Of a stretch of DNA of 41,306 bases, positions 31,466 through 39,466 are shown piece after piece; within the stretch, counting starts at the first letter, position 1; every line of letters starts with the position of its first letter. Below the pieces are notes generated by a model. That model had not been told where the DNA came from, made no database searches, and was given only the letters and a program-made list of their open reading frames with translations. This DNA comes from CANHEE01 sp043777755 (GTDB taxonomy: Bacteria; Bacteroidota; Bacteroidia; Chitinophagales; Saprospiraceae): positions 1 to 41,306 of the forward strand of contig JAYWHK010000321.1 in NCBI GenBank assembly GCA_043777755.1, given 5' to 3'. A program made the translations under genes and the position numbers.

Positions 31466-33100
31466 ATGGTTATCCTTTTCTTATTTAACTCTCCGAAGTT
31501 ATTTGCACAAAGTATTATAAATCCTACTGGACCTGATTTAGTAGAGGTCGGAGTGGATGAATTTTGTGATATTGATGTATCGCTTTCTAACGGCTGGTCT
31601 TTCGAATCAGTCGAATGGAGTACGCCTTTTTTATTTGGTTCTACAACCATAGAGGGACTTCCATCAAATAGTACAAGTGGCGTAGGTGTTATTTTAACTG
31701 ATACGGATCCCGTACTCATTAACTTTGCGAGCAATGCAGCAGGTCTTATTGTCATTGTCAGAGCAAGGGTTACATTTAAAAAGGGTAGTGAAAAAACTAC
31801 TACACAATCCGATATTTTTGTAAAAGTTAGAGGAATTAGCAAAAATTTCTTTGTTTCTGGTCCAAAAACAATAACAAAGTGCTGTGATGTTGGACAAACA
31901 TTCTGTGCCGCAAGTTTTTGTGATTTCAGCCCTTGTAATGGTTTTACATTTGAATGGAGTGTTAGCCCTTCTACATGGAAAATTTCTGGTAGCAATACTA
32001 CGGAGTGTATAACAGTTATTCCTGATAAAACCAATGCTGGCACAGTAACTTGTACCATAAGGCGACTGTTATCAAATCCCGTTCAAACTGCAACCAAAGC
32101 AATAGCTATTACAAGACCTAATCCTACTGTAAACGTAACGGGACCTACCGAGAATATTTGTCCTGGCGAAATTCATACTTATACAATGAAAACTTCATCA
32201 GAATGCAACCTTAGTAGCCGTACATGGGTACTGCCTAAAGGTTGGAAAATTATTAGCGGGCAAAATACCAATACAATCAAAGCGGTAGTTGGAAACGATG
32301 GTAATGTAAGTGTAAATCTAAGTTATATTGGTGGTTGTCAAGCAACTGGTATTTTGAACGTACCCGTGCTTACATCTGGTCCTCTACAACCAAGCATTGA
32401 ACCTTGGAGTGGTGATTGTTATGTAAATTATCACTGCGATAGATGGTCTTTCTGCCCTAACAGTTGTGGTTTTATGTATGCAAAAGTTTATGCTGGCACA
32501 CAAAAGCTACGTTGGGAAATAAAAGGACCTTGGAGTTTTAATTTAGGTGGTGGTAAACTTGTACAGAGTTACGAACAAAATTTTGTTGTTACAAATTCTT
32601 CTGTTAATTTTTTAGGTCACGATGTTGTTTCATCGTCTTGTATTACAGGACCTGATACAGGTTGGGGTCAATATGCGGGTAGTGTTTCTGTAACTGCCAT
32701 CAATTGTACTGGTGAAAGTCCTTCCGAGCCAGCTGACTTTTATCAAGAACAGTATGGTTTTTGTAAGGAAGATGAGATAGGTTATTATTCTTGTTATCCA
32801 GAATGTTTCTCTTGTGCTGACCCTGACAAATATGGTTGTGGTGGAGATAAGCAATTTGAAGTGAAAGCGAGTATTTCTCCCAATCCGAATCAAGGCACAT
32901 TCAATGTAGATGCTAATTCTGTTATTGAAAACGTGATTATTTACAATACTACAGGCTCTGTTATTAGTACTGTGAAGAATCAATCCACTACTAAAAATGT
33001 GAACATAGACTTACAAAATAGCCCAAATGGACTTTATTTGTTAGATATACAAACGAAAGATTCATCAACGCCTATTCGTAAGACAATCGTAAAACAATAA
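31466..33100 (+). CDS. T9SS-secreted, cysteine-rich surface protein (phase-variable candidate)
   Basis: From the ATG at 31466 the protein has 544 residues. The C-terminus (about 468-544) is a type IX secretion type A sorting domain: ASISPNPNQGTFNV, then ENVIIYNTTGSVI and NSPNGLYLLDI, ending RKTIVKQ. The body consists of β-rich PKD/Ig-like repeats (GPTENICPGEIHTYTM, TWVLPKGWKIISG) with about 25 cysteines, then a Cys/Tyr-rich stretch (FCKEDEIGYYSCYPECFSC). The start at 31466 gives a poor signal peptide with no positive N-terminus (MVILFLFNSPKLFAQ). The same frame is open upstream through TKLYLCL and the ACACA tract, so the intended start is probably the ATG at 31402, now out of frame. It lies in an operon with the downstream barrel gene. 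Confidence 0.85.
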   Translation: MVILFLFNSPKLFAQSIINPTGPDLVEVGVDEFCDIDVSLSNGWSFESVEWSTPFLFGSTTIEGLPSNSTSGVGVILTDTDPVLINFASNAAGLIVIVRARVTFKKGSEKTTTQSDIFVKVRGISKNFFVSGPKTITKCCDVGQTFCAASFCDFSPCNGFTFEWSVSPSTWKISGSNTTECITVIPDKTNAGTVTCTIRRLLSNPVQTATKAIAITRPNPTVNVTGPTENICPGEIHTYTMKTSSECNLSSRTWVLPKGWKIISGQNTNTIKAVVGNDGNVSVNLSYIGGCQATGILNVPVLTSGPLQPSIEPWSGDCYVNYHCDRWSFCPNSCGFMYAKVYAGTQKLRWEIKGPWSFNLGGGKLVQSYEQNFVVTNSSVNFLGHDVVSSSCITGPDTGWGQYAGSVSVTAINCTGESPSEPADFYQEQYGFCKEDEIGYYSCYPECFSCADPDKYGCGGDKQFEVKASISPNPNQGTFNVDANSVIENVIIYNTTGSVISTVKNQSTTKNVNIDLQNSPNGLYLLDIQTKDSSTPIRKTIVKQ

Positions 33101-33102
33101 TC

Positions 33103-34011
33103 ATGAAAAAAAAATTATTGTTATTATTGTTGGTAGGCATATTTTTTCAAGTAGCGGAAGCTCAACAACTAAAAGGCTGGTATTGGGGCTTTAATCTTCA
33201 TCCTTTTACGTATTGGCATTATAATAAAGTAGATTACGATCTTGGGTATTTTAATAATGAACCTTTTAATAATAGGGTTTTAACGGTGGTTAGTCCAGAT
33301 TTCGTGAAGCCTACTAACTTTGCAGGGTCGCTTTCTCTGACAAAATACTTCGATAATGAGCGTTTTTTTTCAGAAGTATATCTTGATTTTGCCACACAAA
33401 AGCAAAAATTTAGGTATTTTGAAGAAATAAAACTTCCTAAATTGACTTATTCTTTTGATGAAGAAATTGTTCAAATAAGAAAAAATTATCTAAAAGTGCC
33501 ACTTATTTTTGGTGTAAATCTCAATCCAGGCGATAGAATGATTTTGCAAGTAAAAGCAGGGTTACAGGCATCTTTATTACTGAATTATCGTTTTCATCGT
33601 TCTATAAAGTATGAAAGGGTAACAGTTGATAATGTAAAAGTGTCTTCCGACACTACAAATTACTATCTTAGCGGAAAGAACTATTCAGGAAATTTTACTA
33701 ATCCCAAAAGTGAGTTTAGTGAAGAAAAAGAGGATTGGATTTTAAGACGCTTTGAAGTTGGCGCAATTTCCCAAGTTGGAATGACTTATTTTATTACTGA
33801 CGATTTGTTATTTACTTTTAATGTACGTGGAGAGTATGATTTCACCAATGCTGATAATCTAAAAGCTAAATCAACTGGGAACTGGCTTTGGTATGAGAAT
33901 TCCAGTGCATTCTTTGGAATTTACAATAATGTACCGATTACAGAGCGTCCAAAATCACATAACATAAGATTTGGCTTGGAATTTGGGCTAAGGTTTAGAA
34001 TTGATAGATGA
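33103..34011 (+). CDS. Outer-membrane β-barrel protein, partner of the T9SS protein
   Basis: The protein has 302 residues. A signal peptide (MKKKLLLLLLVGIFFQVAEAQ) is followed by long amphipathic strands with periplasmic-turn glycines (FAGSLSLTKYF, RFFSEVYLDFATQKQKF, LKVPLIFGVNLNPGDRMILQVKAG in parts, SQVGMTYFITDDLLFTFNVRGEYDF), ending IRFGLEFGLRFRIDR as a barrel terminus. The layout is PorT/OMP_b-brl-like. It starts two bases after the stop of the T9SS protein, so the two should be made together; a surface anchor or export partner is a reasonable guess. It ends 20 bases before the second rpoC 3'-end copy. Confidence 0.8.
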   Translation: MKKKLLLLLLVGIFFQVAEAQQLKGWYWGFNLHPFTYWHYNKVDYDLGYFNNEPFNNRVLTVVSPDFVKPTNFAGSLSLTKYFDNERFFSEVYLDFATQKQKFRYFEEIKLPKLTYSFDEEIVQIRKNYLKVPLIFGVNLNPGDRMILQVKAGLQASLLLNYRFHRSIKYERVTVDNVKVSSDTTNYYLSGKNYSGNFTNPKSEFSEEKEDWILRRFEVGAISQVGMTYFITDDLLFTFNVRGEYDFTNADNLKAKSTGNWLWYENSSAFFGIYNNVPITERPKSHNIRFGLEFGLRFRIDR

Positions 34012-34031
34012 TGTAGGAGATGTTGTTTCAG

Positions 34032-34162
34032 ATGGCGATGATTTGGATATTGCCAATATGAATATTGAAAAAGTGTAAAATTAGGTATTGGATATTTGCC
34101 TACGGTGATATTTGATATTCTGAATAAAATAAAAAGCCTCGAGTGAAAACTCGGGGCTTTTA
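34032..34162 (+). repeat. rpoC 3'-end direct repeat, copy 2, with terminator
   Basis: A near-identical copy of 31076-31206: DDLDIANMNIEKV codons, stop, flank and terminator. It has no rpoC upstream of it; the open frame before it reads only a short acidic stretch (DDVGDVVSDG). Its terminator (34130-34161) can end the inserted operon and, on the other strand, the retropepsin gene. Confidence 0.92.
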
Positions 34163-34175
34163 CTTAGGACTTATT

Positions 34176-34796
34176 TTAAACACCGCTTCTTTTCTTAAAT
34201 AAAATTAGTTCATCAGTTTGTTTGAACTCAACATCGAATATATCAAAAATTACCTCTCTTCCGAGAAGAATATCTTCCACTTCATCTGTAAGAATCCAAC
34301 CAACAGGAGCTTTGAAAATATGCCCATCTAAGTTGAAGGTTAAATTCCTAACTACATAATCGACACTACCATTGACACCTTCGGCTTTTTCAATGTATTC
34401 GTCAGCTGAAAGAGTTAAACCCAAATCTTCACCAGTCCATTTTGGTATAACAGTTATATCAGCACCAGAATCGACTAACATGGATAGTACTTCTGTTGCT
34501 TTTGTACTACTTACCTCGAGTGTATAATCGGGTTGCCATTTGTTATTTTTAAGAGAACGAACTCGAACAGGTACTAACCGAATTACTCTTGGAATCTCCA
34601 ATGGGTGAACATATTTGAGGACATATTTTTGTTGTGAAGCTCTTGCTTGCTGTGCTGCTAAACGACCATTTTTATCGTGAGCAATAATGCCTGAATTGCT
34701 AAAAGCTATCCATTCACCAGCATAGTTACTTAATTTTTTTCTATTGTTTTTAAGCCATTCTGTAGGCGTATTGTAAGAAACCACATTTCTATTCAT
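34176..34796 (-). CDS. DUF5678 - retropepsin-like aspartic protease fusion
   Basis: The protein has 206 residues. Residues about 10-60 match DUF5678 (WLKNNRKKLSNYAGEWIAFS, then GIIAHDKNGRL). Residues about 75-200 form a clan AA retropepsin-like domain with active-site D109 in LVDSGADITVIP and the second hallmark ILLGREVIFDIFDVEF. One catalytic Asp per chain implies a homodimer. There is no signal peptide, so it is cytoplasmic. It has its own consensus promoter and is flanked by copies of the rpoC terminator, which suggests later arrival. Substrates of bacterial retropepsins in this group are unknown. Confidence 0.82.
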   Translation of the reverse strand: MNRNVVSYNTPTEWLKNNRKKLSNYAGEWIAFSNSGIIAHDKNGRLAAQQARASQQKYVLKYVHPLEIPRVIRLVPVRVRSLKNNKWQPDYTLEVSSTKATEVLSMLVDSGADITVIPKWTGEDLGLTLSADEYIEKAEGVNGSVDYVVRNLTFNLDGHIFKAPVGWILTDEVEDILLGREVIFDIFDVEFKQTDELILFKKRSGV

Positions 34797-34810
34797 CTTA
34801 TATTTTTTTA

Positions 34811-34840
34811 CAAAGATACATTATTAAGTGCAAACATCAA
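34811..34840 (-). promoter_or_regulatory. Promoter of the retropepsin gene
   Basis: On the minus strand, TTG (34838-34840), 19 bases, TATCTTTG (34811-34818), which ends 14 bases from the ATG. Confidence 0.8.
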
Positions 34841-34895
34841 ACGAAAAATTGTAACAAAGTAAAATTTTAATAAAATCTTGTTTTCTTTCTTCAAA

Positions 34896-34931
34896 AAAAT
34901 AAAAAGCCTCGAGTGAAAACTCGGGGCTTTT
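34896..34931 (+). repeat. Third copy of the rpoC terminator
   Basis: 36 bases are identical to 34126-34161, including the GCCTCGAG/CTCGGGGC stem with its derived G. No gene ends here in either direction, so the copy has no obvious terminator job. From 34932 to 35118 only AT-rich DNA is seen. Confidence 0.88.
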
Positions 34932-35118
34932 CTGTTTATTTAAAAATTATTTTAAAATATTACATTATTCACGCATTGTAAAAAAATTAAATTTAATTTT
35001 GCAAAAAGTGTTTAGTGTTCAAAATCAATGTATTATAAAATATTTTTTTATCAAATTAAATTTAATAAAAAAAATAGCAAAATTTTTAAAAAATATTTTT
35101 TAAAAATAAAGAAAAAAT

Positions 35119-35149
35119 TTGCTTGATAAAGAAAAAGTTTGTACTTTTG
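35119..35149 (+). promoter_or_regulatory. Promoter of the candidate small RNA
   Basis: TTG at 35119-35121, 20 bases, TACTTTTG at 35142-35149, a full consensus match with no protein gene downstream on this strand. Confidence 0.75.
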
Positions 35150-35151
35150 TA

Positions 35152-35262
35152 CTATCGTTACAGAATAATGAGGCGAAGCTGAAAAGTTTCAGTAAGCATT
35201 ATTCAGTAATTTGATAGATAAGCTCCTGGGATCTGCGAACGAGCAGGCTCAGGGGTTTTTTT
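35152..35262 (+). ncRNA. Candidate structured small RNA with own promoter and terminator
   Basis: About 110 bases. A long stem pairs CTATC-GTTAC-A-GAATAATG (35152-35170) with CATTATTC-A-GTAAT-TT-GATAG (35197-35217). It encloses an asymmetric internal loop (AGGCGAAG/TAAG) and a CTGAAA/TTTCAG apical hairpin. A second, GC-richer hairpin (CCTGGGATCTGC/GCAGGCTCAGG, 35224-35252) followed by T7 is a rho-independent terminator. No start codon leads to a frame of more than a few codons. A rod with an internal bubble recalls 6S-type RNA; the Rfam 6S-Flavo family is one candidate, but I could not compare it. A true start a few bases away is possible. Confidence 0.65.
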
Positions 35263-35276
35263 ATGCCTAGTATTGA

Positions 35277-36596
35277 CTATTGCTGTACTACCCAGATTTC
35301 GTTTTGCCTTCCATCAATGTACCTAAATTTTTTGCCATCAAAAAAACCGTCTTGTTCGAGCATGATGCGAATGGTCTTGTCCCATTCGGGAACATCTACC
35401 GCTGCATTCAATTCAATAGAATAAGCTGTATTGGGAAACATTGGGTAATCGCCAGCACCTTTTATTCCTTTTTGATTGTCCCACATTCCTATCGTTGGTC
35501 CAGCCGCATGACCATGAAAACCAATCGGATGCGTATAAATAGAAGCATTTATTTTTTCTTGTTGGCATTGCGCCAACGAATTTGCCAAAATCTCATTGCC
35601 TGAAAGATTGGTCTTAAAGTTTTCCGTCAAAATGTCTTGTACACGATTTGCTTTTTTAAATGCTTTTTGTAAAAAATCAGGCACTTCTGTTTCGCCAGCT
35701 CGCAAAACATAAGCGTGTTCTTGCATATCTGTATTCAAACGCAAGTAAGAAATTCCGAAATCAACATGAAGCAAATCACCAGGCAAAATGACCATATCGC
35801 TTTTTGTGAACGCTGCCAAGTGGTCGAATTTTCCTTCTTTTGCCCGTTGAATACTCACCGTTGGATGAAACCAAGTTTCCAAGCCCAATTCTGTAATCCG
35901 TTGGCGATACCACCACACCACATCGTTGGTTGTCGTTACACCTGCTTGAATCACCTTATTGCTCAAACCTTCTCTTAGAATTTGGTGCGAAATTCGGGCG
36001 ATGTGTTCATACCCTACCATTTCGTTGTCGGTACGGGTTTCTAACCAAGCTACGGCTAATTTTTCAGCGGAAACGATGCGTTTTTTATAATCTTCGGTCA
36101 GGTATTTTTCAAATTGTGTGTATTCATAATGGCTCAAACCGTCAGCATGGGCATAATTGGGAGAAATATCCAAGCCGATTTTTTTAGGATTGCGCTCTTT
36201 GATGACCTCGACAAGAGCTTCCCATTGGTCAGGATAAACATTTAAATCCCAAGATGCTTTGAGCAAACCAACATCATAGCGGGCAATTGCCAGTTTTTCT
36301 ATTCCTTTTTTTCCATTGTCAAAAAAGACCATGACTGTTCGGCGGCGTGCAGAGAGCCATTCAGCAGGAAGCATCGTGCGCATTACGGGGTCTTCGTTGT
36401 ATTCTCTCGAAATTAAAATCCACATATCAATGCCTTCTCGTCGCATCAATTGAGGTAACAAACTATCAAAACGCTCTAACAAATTGCGGTCAATTACTTC
36501 GGCTCTTTGTCTTTCTGACAAAATCAAAGGCATTTTTTGAGCATAATTTTTTTGAAAAATACATAGAAAAAATAAAAAAATAATCGTTTTTTTCAT
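35277..36596 (-). CDS. Secreted M24 family metallopeptidase (Xaa-Pro aminopeptidase-like)
   Basis: The protein has 439 residues. A signal peptide (MKKTIIFLFFLCIFQKNYAQ) is followed by a creatinase-like N-terminal domain (to about 190) and a pita-bread M24 domain. The five metal ligands are visible: D in LLHVDFG, D in LNTDMQE, H in IGFHGHAAGP, E in YSIELN and E in IMLEQDGF. It should remove N-terminal residues before proline in the periplasm or outside. It converges on the small RNA gene with 14 bases between ends. Its promoter is weak: the best box (TAACTTTA near 36602) has one mismatch. Confidence 0.87.
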   Translation of the reverse strand: MKKTIIFLFFLCIFQKNYAQKMPLILSERQRAEVIDRNLLERFDSLLPQLMRREGIDMWILISREYNEDPVMRTMLPAEWLSARRRTVMVFFDNGKKGIEKLAIARYDVGLLKASWDLNVYPDQWEALVEVIKERNPKKIGLDISPNYAHADGLSHYEYTQFEKYLTEDYKKRIVSAEKLAVAWLETRTDNEMVGYEHIARISHQILREGLSNKVIQAGVTTTNDVVWWYRQRITELGLETWFHPTVSIQRAKEGKFDHLAAFTKSDMVILPGDLLHVDFGISYLRLNTDMQEHAYVLRAGETEVPDFLQKAFKKANRVQDILTENFKTNLSGNEILANSLAQCQQEKINASIYTHPIGFHGHAAGPTIGMWDNQKGIKGAGDYPMFPNTAYSIELNAAVDVPEWDKTIRIMLEQDGFFDGKKFRYIDGRQNEIWVVQQ

Positions 36597-36625
36597 AATC
36601 GTAAAGTTAATCGTTTAAAATTAAT

Positions 36626-36846
36626 CTTAGTGTACGAAATATCGTGCTTGCAAACTAAGCGCATTTTCGCACACGGATTTTCGCAGATAAAATCAAAAAG
36701 TGATTTTATTCACGGATTTTCGCTGATTTCGTAGATAAAATCAGCCAAAATCCGTGAGTGATGCGGGAGCATCATCTGTGTAAATCTGCGTGCAGAATTA
36801 TGAAATATAAGCAACTTCATCGGCAGCACTAATTCTGTACACTAAG
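36626..36846. repeat. Nested palindromic element, about 220 bp
   Basis: Outer arms CTTAGTGTAC (36626-36635) and GTACACTAAG (36837-36846) are exact complements. Inside, 36711-36729 and 36738-36756 pair over 18 of 19 bases (CACGGATTTTCGCTGATTT), and further CGGATTTTCGCAGAT/ATCTGCGTG-type pieces lie between. It is non-coding and MITE-like, and fills most of the 36597-36939 gap. Confidence 0.7.
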
Positions 36847-36939
36847 AAATTAATTGTTAATTTGAAGCAAAAATAACTACTTATTTGCTGAAATAATGAA
36901 TATTTTTTCAATAATTTAGAATTGAATTTTAATTTACCA

Positions 36940-36977
36940 AAAAAACTCCGATGCGAATAAACACATCGGAGTTTTTT
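36940..36977 (-). terminator. Terminator of the OmpA/TSP3 gene
   Basis: AAAAAACTCCGATG/CATCGGAGTTTTTT, 14 bp perfect, loop CGAATAAACA. It lies 35 bases downstream of the gene's stop and works on either strand. Confidence 0.88.
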
Positions 36978-37011
36978 ATTTTGGAAAATTTACCTTTTGT
37001 TTTTTACCTCT

Positions 37012-38730
37012 TCATTTTACAAAAAGAGAAAACTCTACACGGCGATTTTTCGCACGACCTGTCGCAGTTTTATTGTCAGCAACTGGGAGAGCCGAACCAA
37101 CGCCTTCGTAACTCATTCTTTTTGGATTAATGCCTTTGCTTACAAAATAGTCATAACACGCTTTTGCACGGGCTTGTGACAATCTGATGTTATTGGCTTC
37201 CTTGCCCACTTTGTCTGTGTGTCCGCCAATATTCATCGTATATTCGGGATATTTTTGTAGAACAGTGAATACATTGTCCAGAATATCGAATGATACAGAC
37301 TTTACTTTAGCCGAACCTACTTCAAATTCAACACCATATATTGCGCTTTTCAGTATTTCTTTGTCTTCTTTTTGGATAGCGACTTCTGGACAACCTTGAT
37401 TTAAGTTAGTTCCAGGAATGTCAGGGCATTTGTCGTCTTTATCGCTAATTCCATCGCTATCAGCGTCTGGACAACCTTTAAATCGAGCCAAACCTTTTTC
37501 ATCAGGACATAAATCATCACGGTCAGCTACGCCATCACCATCAGAATCTTTTGCAGGGCAACCGTTGTCCGCTTTTGAGCCTTTTTCTTTTGGACATTGG
37601 TCTAATTTATCTTCGATACCATCATTATCAGAGTCACGAGTAGGGCAGCCGTTGTAATCAGGAGTACCTTTTTCGCTTGGACATTCGTCGTCTTTATCGG
37701 GAACACCATCTTCGTCAGCATCAGGACAACCTTTGAGGTCTTTTAATCCAATCATGTCAGGGCAAGCGTCTTCTAAATCGCTCACGCCATCACGGTCAGC
37801 ATCTGGACAGCCCAAGGCACTTTTCAAGCCTGGTGTATCAGGACATTTGTCAAATTGATCGCCTGTACCATCGCCATCTTTATCAGGACAACCTTTGCTT
37901 TTGAGAGGGCCTGCAATTTCTGGACAAGCATCTACTTCGTCACCAATACCATCGCCATCAGTATCTTTTAAAAACGGGATTCTGTAAGACAATACTAAAC
38001 CGCCCATGACATACGTATCTTTGTCTTTTGGGCTTGCTGATTGACTGATACCGTCAATATAATCATTAAGGGTAAGGCGTAATCCTGCCTCTAAGCCAAT
38101 CGTCCAGAATTTGCTGATGTCCATCTTGAAGCCTAAACCAAGAGGCATTGCAAAACTACCTTTTTTTGTTTTTTTCGCTTCGTCAAAAGCAATGTCAAGC
38201 TTGTTTGCATTGGTTGTGGTTTTGCTGAAATCAACTTCGGGGCTGATATTTGCAAATCCAACACCAGCGAAAAGGTACGGAGATACGATTTTGTTGAATT
38301 TTCCTTTATCGAGGTTCGTATATCTTTTTTTGCCTAAAATATCGTACTCTACCAACATTGCTAATTCACGAACTGGCGATTTGAAGCTAAATCCACGAGC
38401 AAGACGACCTACTTCGTCTGTGTAGTTTCTATCGTCACCAGATAGTTTTCCGTAGGAAAAACCTCCACGAAGTGCAATATTGTCGTTAAGGTGGTAGCGG
38501 ACAAAAAGTCCATTGGCAAGATTCAATTCTTTTAAATCTGTTTTTTGTAAGTCCCCTTGGTATTGCGAAGCACCAATAAATCCGCCCAATTCCCATTTTT
38601 GATGGACAATTGTTTTGGGCATTTTGGGTTTTTTATTTTGCGCAAGAAGTGGATTGCTTTGGAAAGTGAAACCAAGCAATGCAAAGACAATCAGCAAAAA
38701 TGAATTTGCCTTAAATGTTGAGATTCTCAT
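37012..38730 (-). CDS. OmpA-family protein with DUF6089 barrel and thrombospondin type 3 repeats
   Basis: From MRISTFKANSFLLIVFALLG the protein has 572 residues. The signal peptide ends near LLAQ. Residues about 40-245 are a DUF6089-type β-barrel (WELGGFIGASQYQGDL, YHLNDNIALRGGFSYGKL). About seven thrombospondin type 3 repeats follow (DTDGDGIGDEVDACPE, KDGDGTGDQFDKCPD and so on), rich in Asp and with paired Cys, expected to bind Ca2+ and form a stiff rod. The C-terminal OmpA domain (VEFEVGSAKV, then GGHTDKVGKEANNIRLSQARA and RAKNRRVEFSL) should bind peptidoglycan. An ATG 36 bases upstream is in frame but adds residues ahead of a clear signal peptide. Confidence 0.92.
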   Translation of the reverse strand: MRISTFKANSFLLIVFALLGFTFQSNPLLAQNKKPKMPKTIVHQKWELGGFIGASQYQGDLQKTDLKELNLANGLFVRYHLNDNIALRGGFSYGKLSGDDRNYTDEVGRLARGFSFKSPVRELAMLVEYDILGKKRYTNLDKGKFNKIVSPYLFAGVGFANISPEVDFSKTTTNANKLDIAFDEAKKTKKGSFAMPLGLGFKMDISKFWTIGLEAGLRLTLNDYIDGISQSASPKDKDTYVMGGLVLSYRIPFLKDTDGDGIGDEVDACPEIAGPLKSKGCPDKDGDGTGDQFDKCPDTPGLKSALGCPDADRDGVSDLEDACPDMIGLKDLKGCPDADEDGVPDKDDECPSEKGTPDYNGCPTRDSDNDGIEDKLDQCPKEKGSKADNGCPAKDSDGDGVADRDDLCPDEKGLARFKGCPDADSDGISDKDDKCPDIPGTNLNQGCPEVAIQKEDKEILKSAIYGVEFEVGSAKVKSVSFDILDNVFTVLQKYPEYTMNIGGHTDKVGKEANNIRLSQARAKACYDYFVSKGINPKRMSYEGVGSALPVADNKTATGRAKNRRVEFSLFVK

Positions 38731-39051
38731 ATAGTATTTAATTCTTAGCTGAAAAAAAGAAGACATACAGTGAGATTCTTATAATTACTAAAAAAATTAT
38801 TCCTTCTATTTACCTGATTTTGATGTGCTTTCTCACTGCAATGTTAAAATTTGGTGTAAATATCCAACTTTTTTATCAAATTAGAAAGTTTTTCAGATAA
38901 CTTTTAACATAATTTTAAACATAATTTTTTTTATTACTTATAAAAGTTTCAAAATAAGGAGTTTGTCTATATGGATAATTAGCAATGTATTTTATTTTTA
39001 GGGCGTAGGGCGAGAAAAGACGTACCTTTTCTCTACGAGTGTTTTGGAACA
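38731..39051. other. AT-rich intergenic stretch
   Basis: No gene and no consensus promoter for the OmpA-type gene were found. One imperfect hairpin (CGTAG..GAGAAAAG/CTTTTCTCTACG, 39004-39037) lies next to the tRNA-Lys terminator. Confidence 0.5.
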
Positions 39052-39091
39052 AAAAAAATGCAACTTATTGTGTTACCAATAAATTGCATTT
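39052..39091 (-). terminator. Terminator of tRNA-Lys
   Basis: On the minus strand, AAATGCAATTTATTG pairs with CAATAAGTTGCATTT (one mismatch) around GTAACA, followed by a T8 run. Confidence 0.85.
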
Positions 39092-39099
39092 GTAGCTCG

Positions 39100-39172
39100 T
39101 GATCTGGCCGGGACTCGAACCCGGGACCCTTTGATTAAAAGTCAAATGCTCTACCGACTGAGCTACCAGATC
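39100..39172 (-). tRNA. tRNA-Lys (TTT)
   Basis: A 73-base cloverleaf on the minus strand with acceptor GATCTGG/CCAGATC, D-arm AGCTCAGTCGGTAGAGC, anticodon loop CTTTTAA (TTT) and T-arm GGGTTCGAGTCCC, discriminator A. CCA is not encoded. Confidence 0.95.
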
Positions 39173-39206
39173 TACCTTATTGCTTATCCATCTCTGAATT
39201 GCGGTG

Positions 39207-39236
39207 CAAAGATACAACTGTTTTTTATTTCTCCAA
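39207..39236 (-). promoter_or_regulatory. Promoter of tRNA-Lys
   Basis: On the minus strand, TTG (39234-39236), 19 bases, TATCTTTG (39207-39214). A second, weaker box pair (TATATTTG at 39429-39436, TTG at 39458-39460) points the same way from further upstream. The 39237-39466 gap has no gene. Confidence 0.8.
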
Positions 39237-39466
39237 ACCTTTTTGAAAAAAAAATTAAAAATAAATTTCAAGATGGGTTTATAGTGCTGATTATCAATGA
39301 ATTGTATTTTATATTTTTTTTATTATAATATATTAAAATAGCTTTGTTGAGATTGAAAATTTCTTCATTTGTAAGAATTTGCACTTAGGGTGAACTATTA
39401 TTGAGTTTTCAACCTTATTCGTTTGCGCCAAATATACTTTTTTTAATTATTTGAACACAACAGACA

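Noticed and set aside
31384..32058. Leftward 224-codon reading frame with a CCVVLCC-type repeat end
   Set aside because: It is the antisense shadow of the T9SS gene and the ACACA tract; it has no promoter and no domain pattern.
35152..35262. Small RNA considered as signal recognition particle RNA
   Set aside because: The conserved GGAA tetraloop with its asymmetric internal loop is not found; the apical loops differ.
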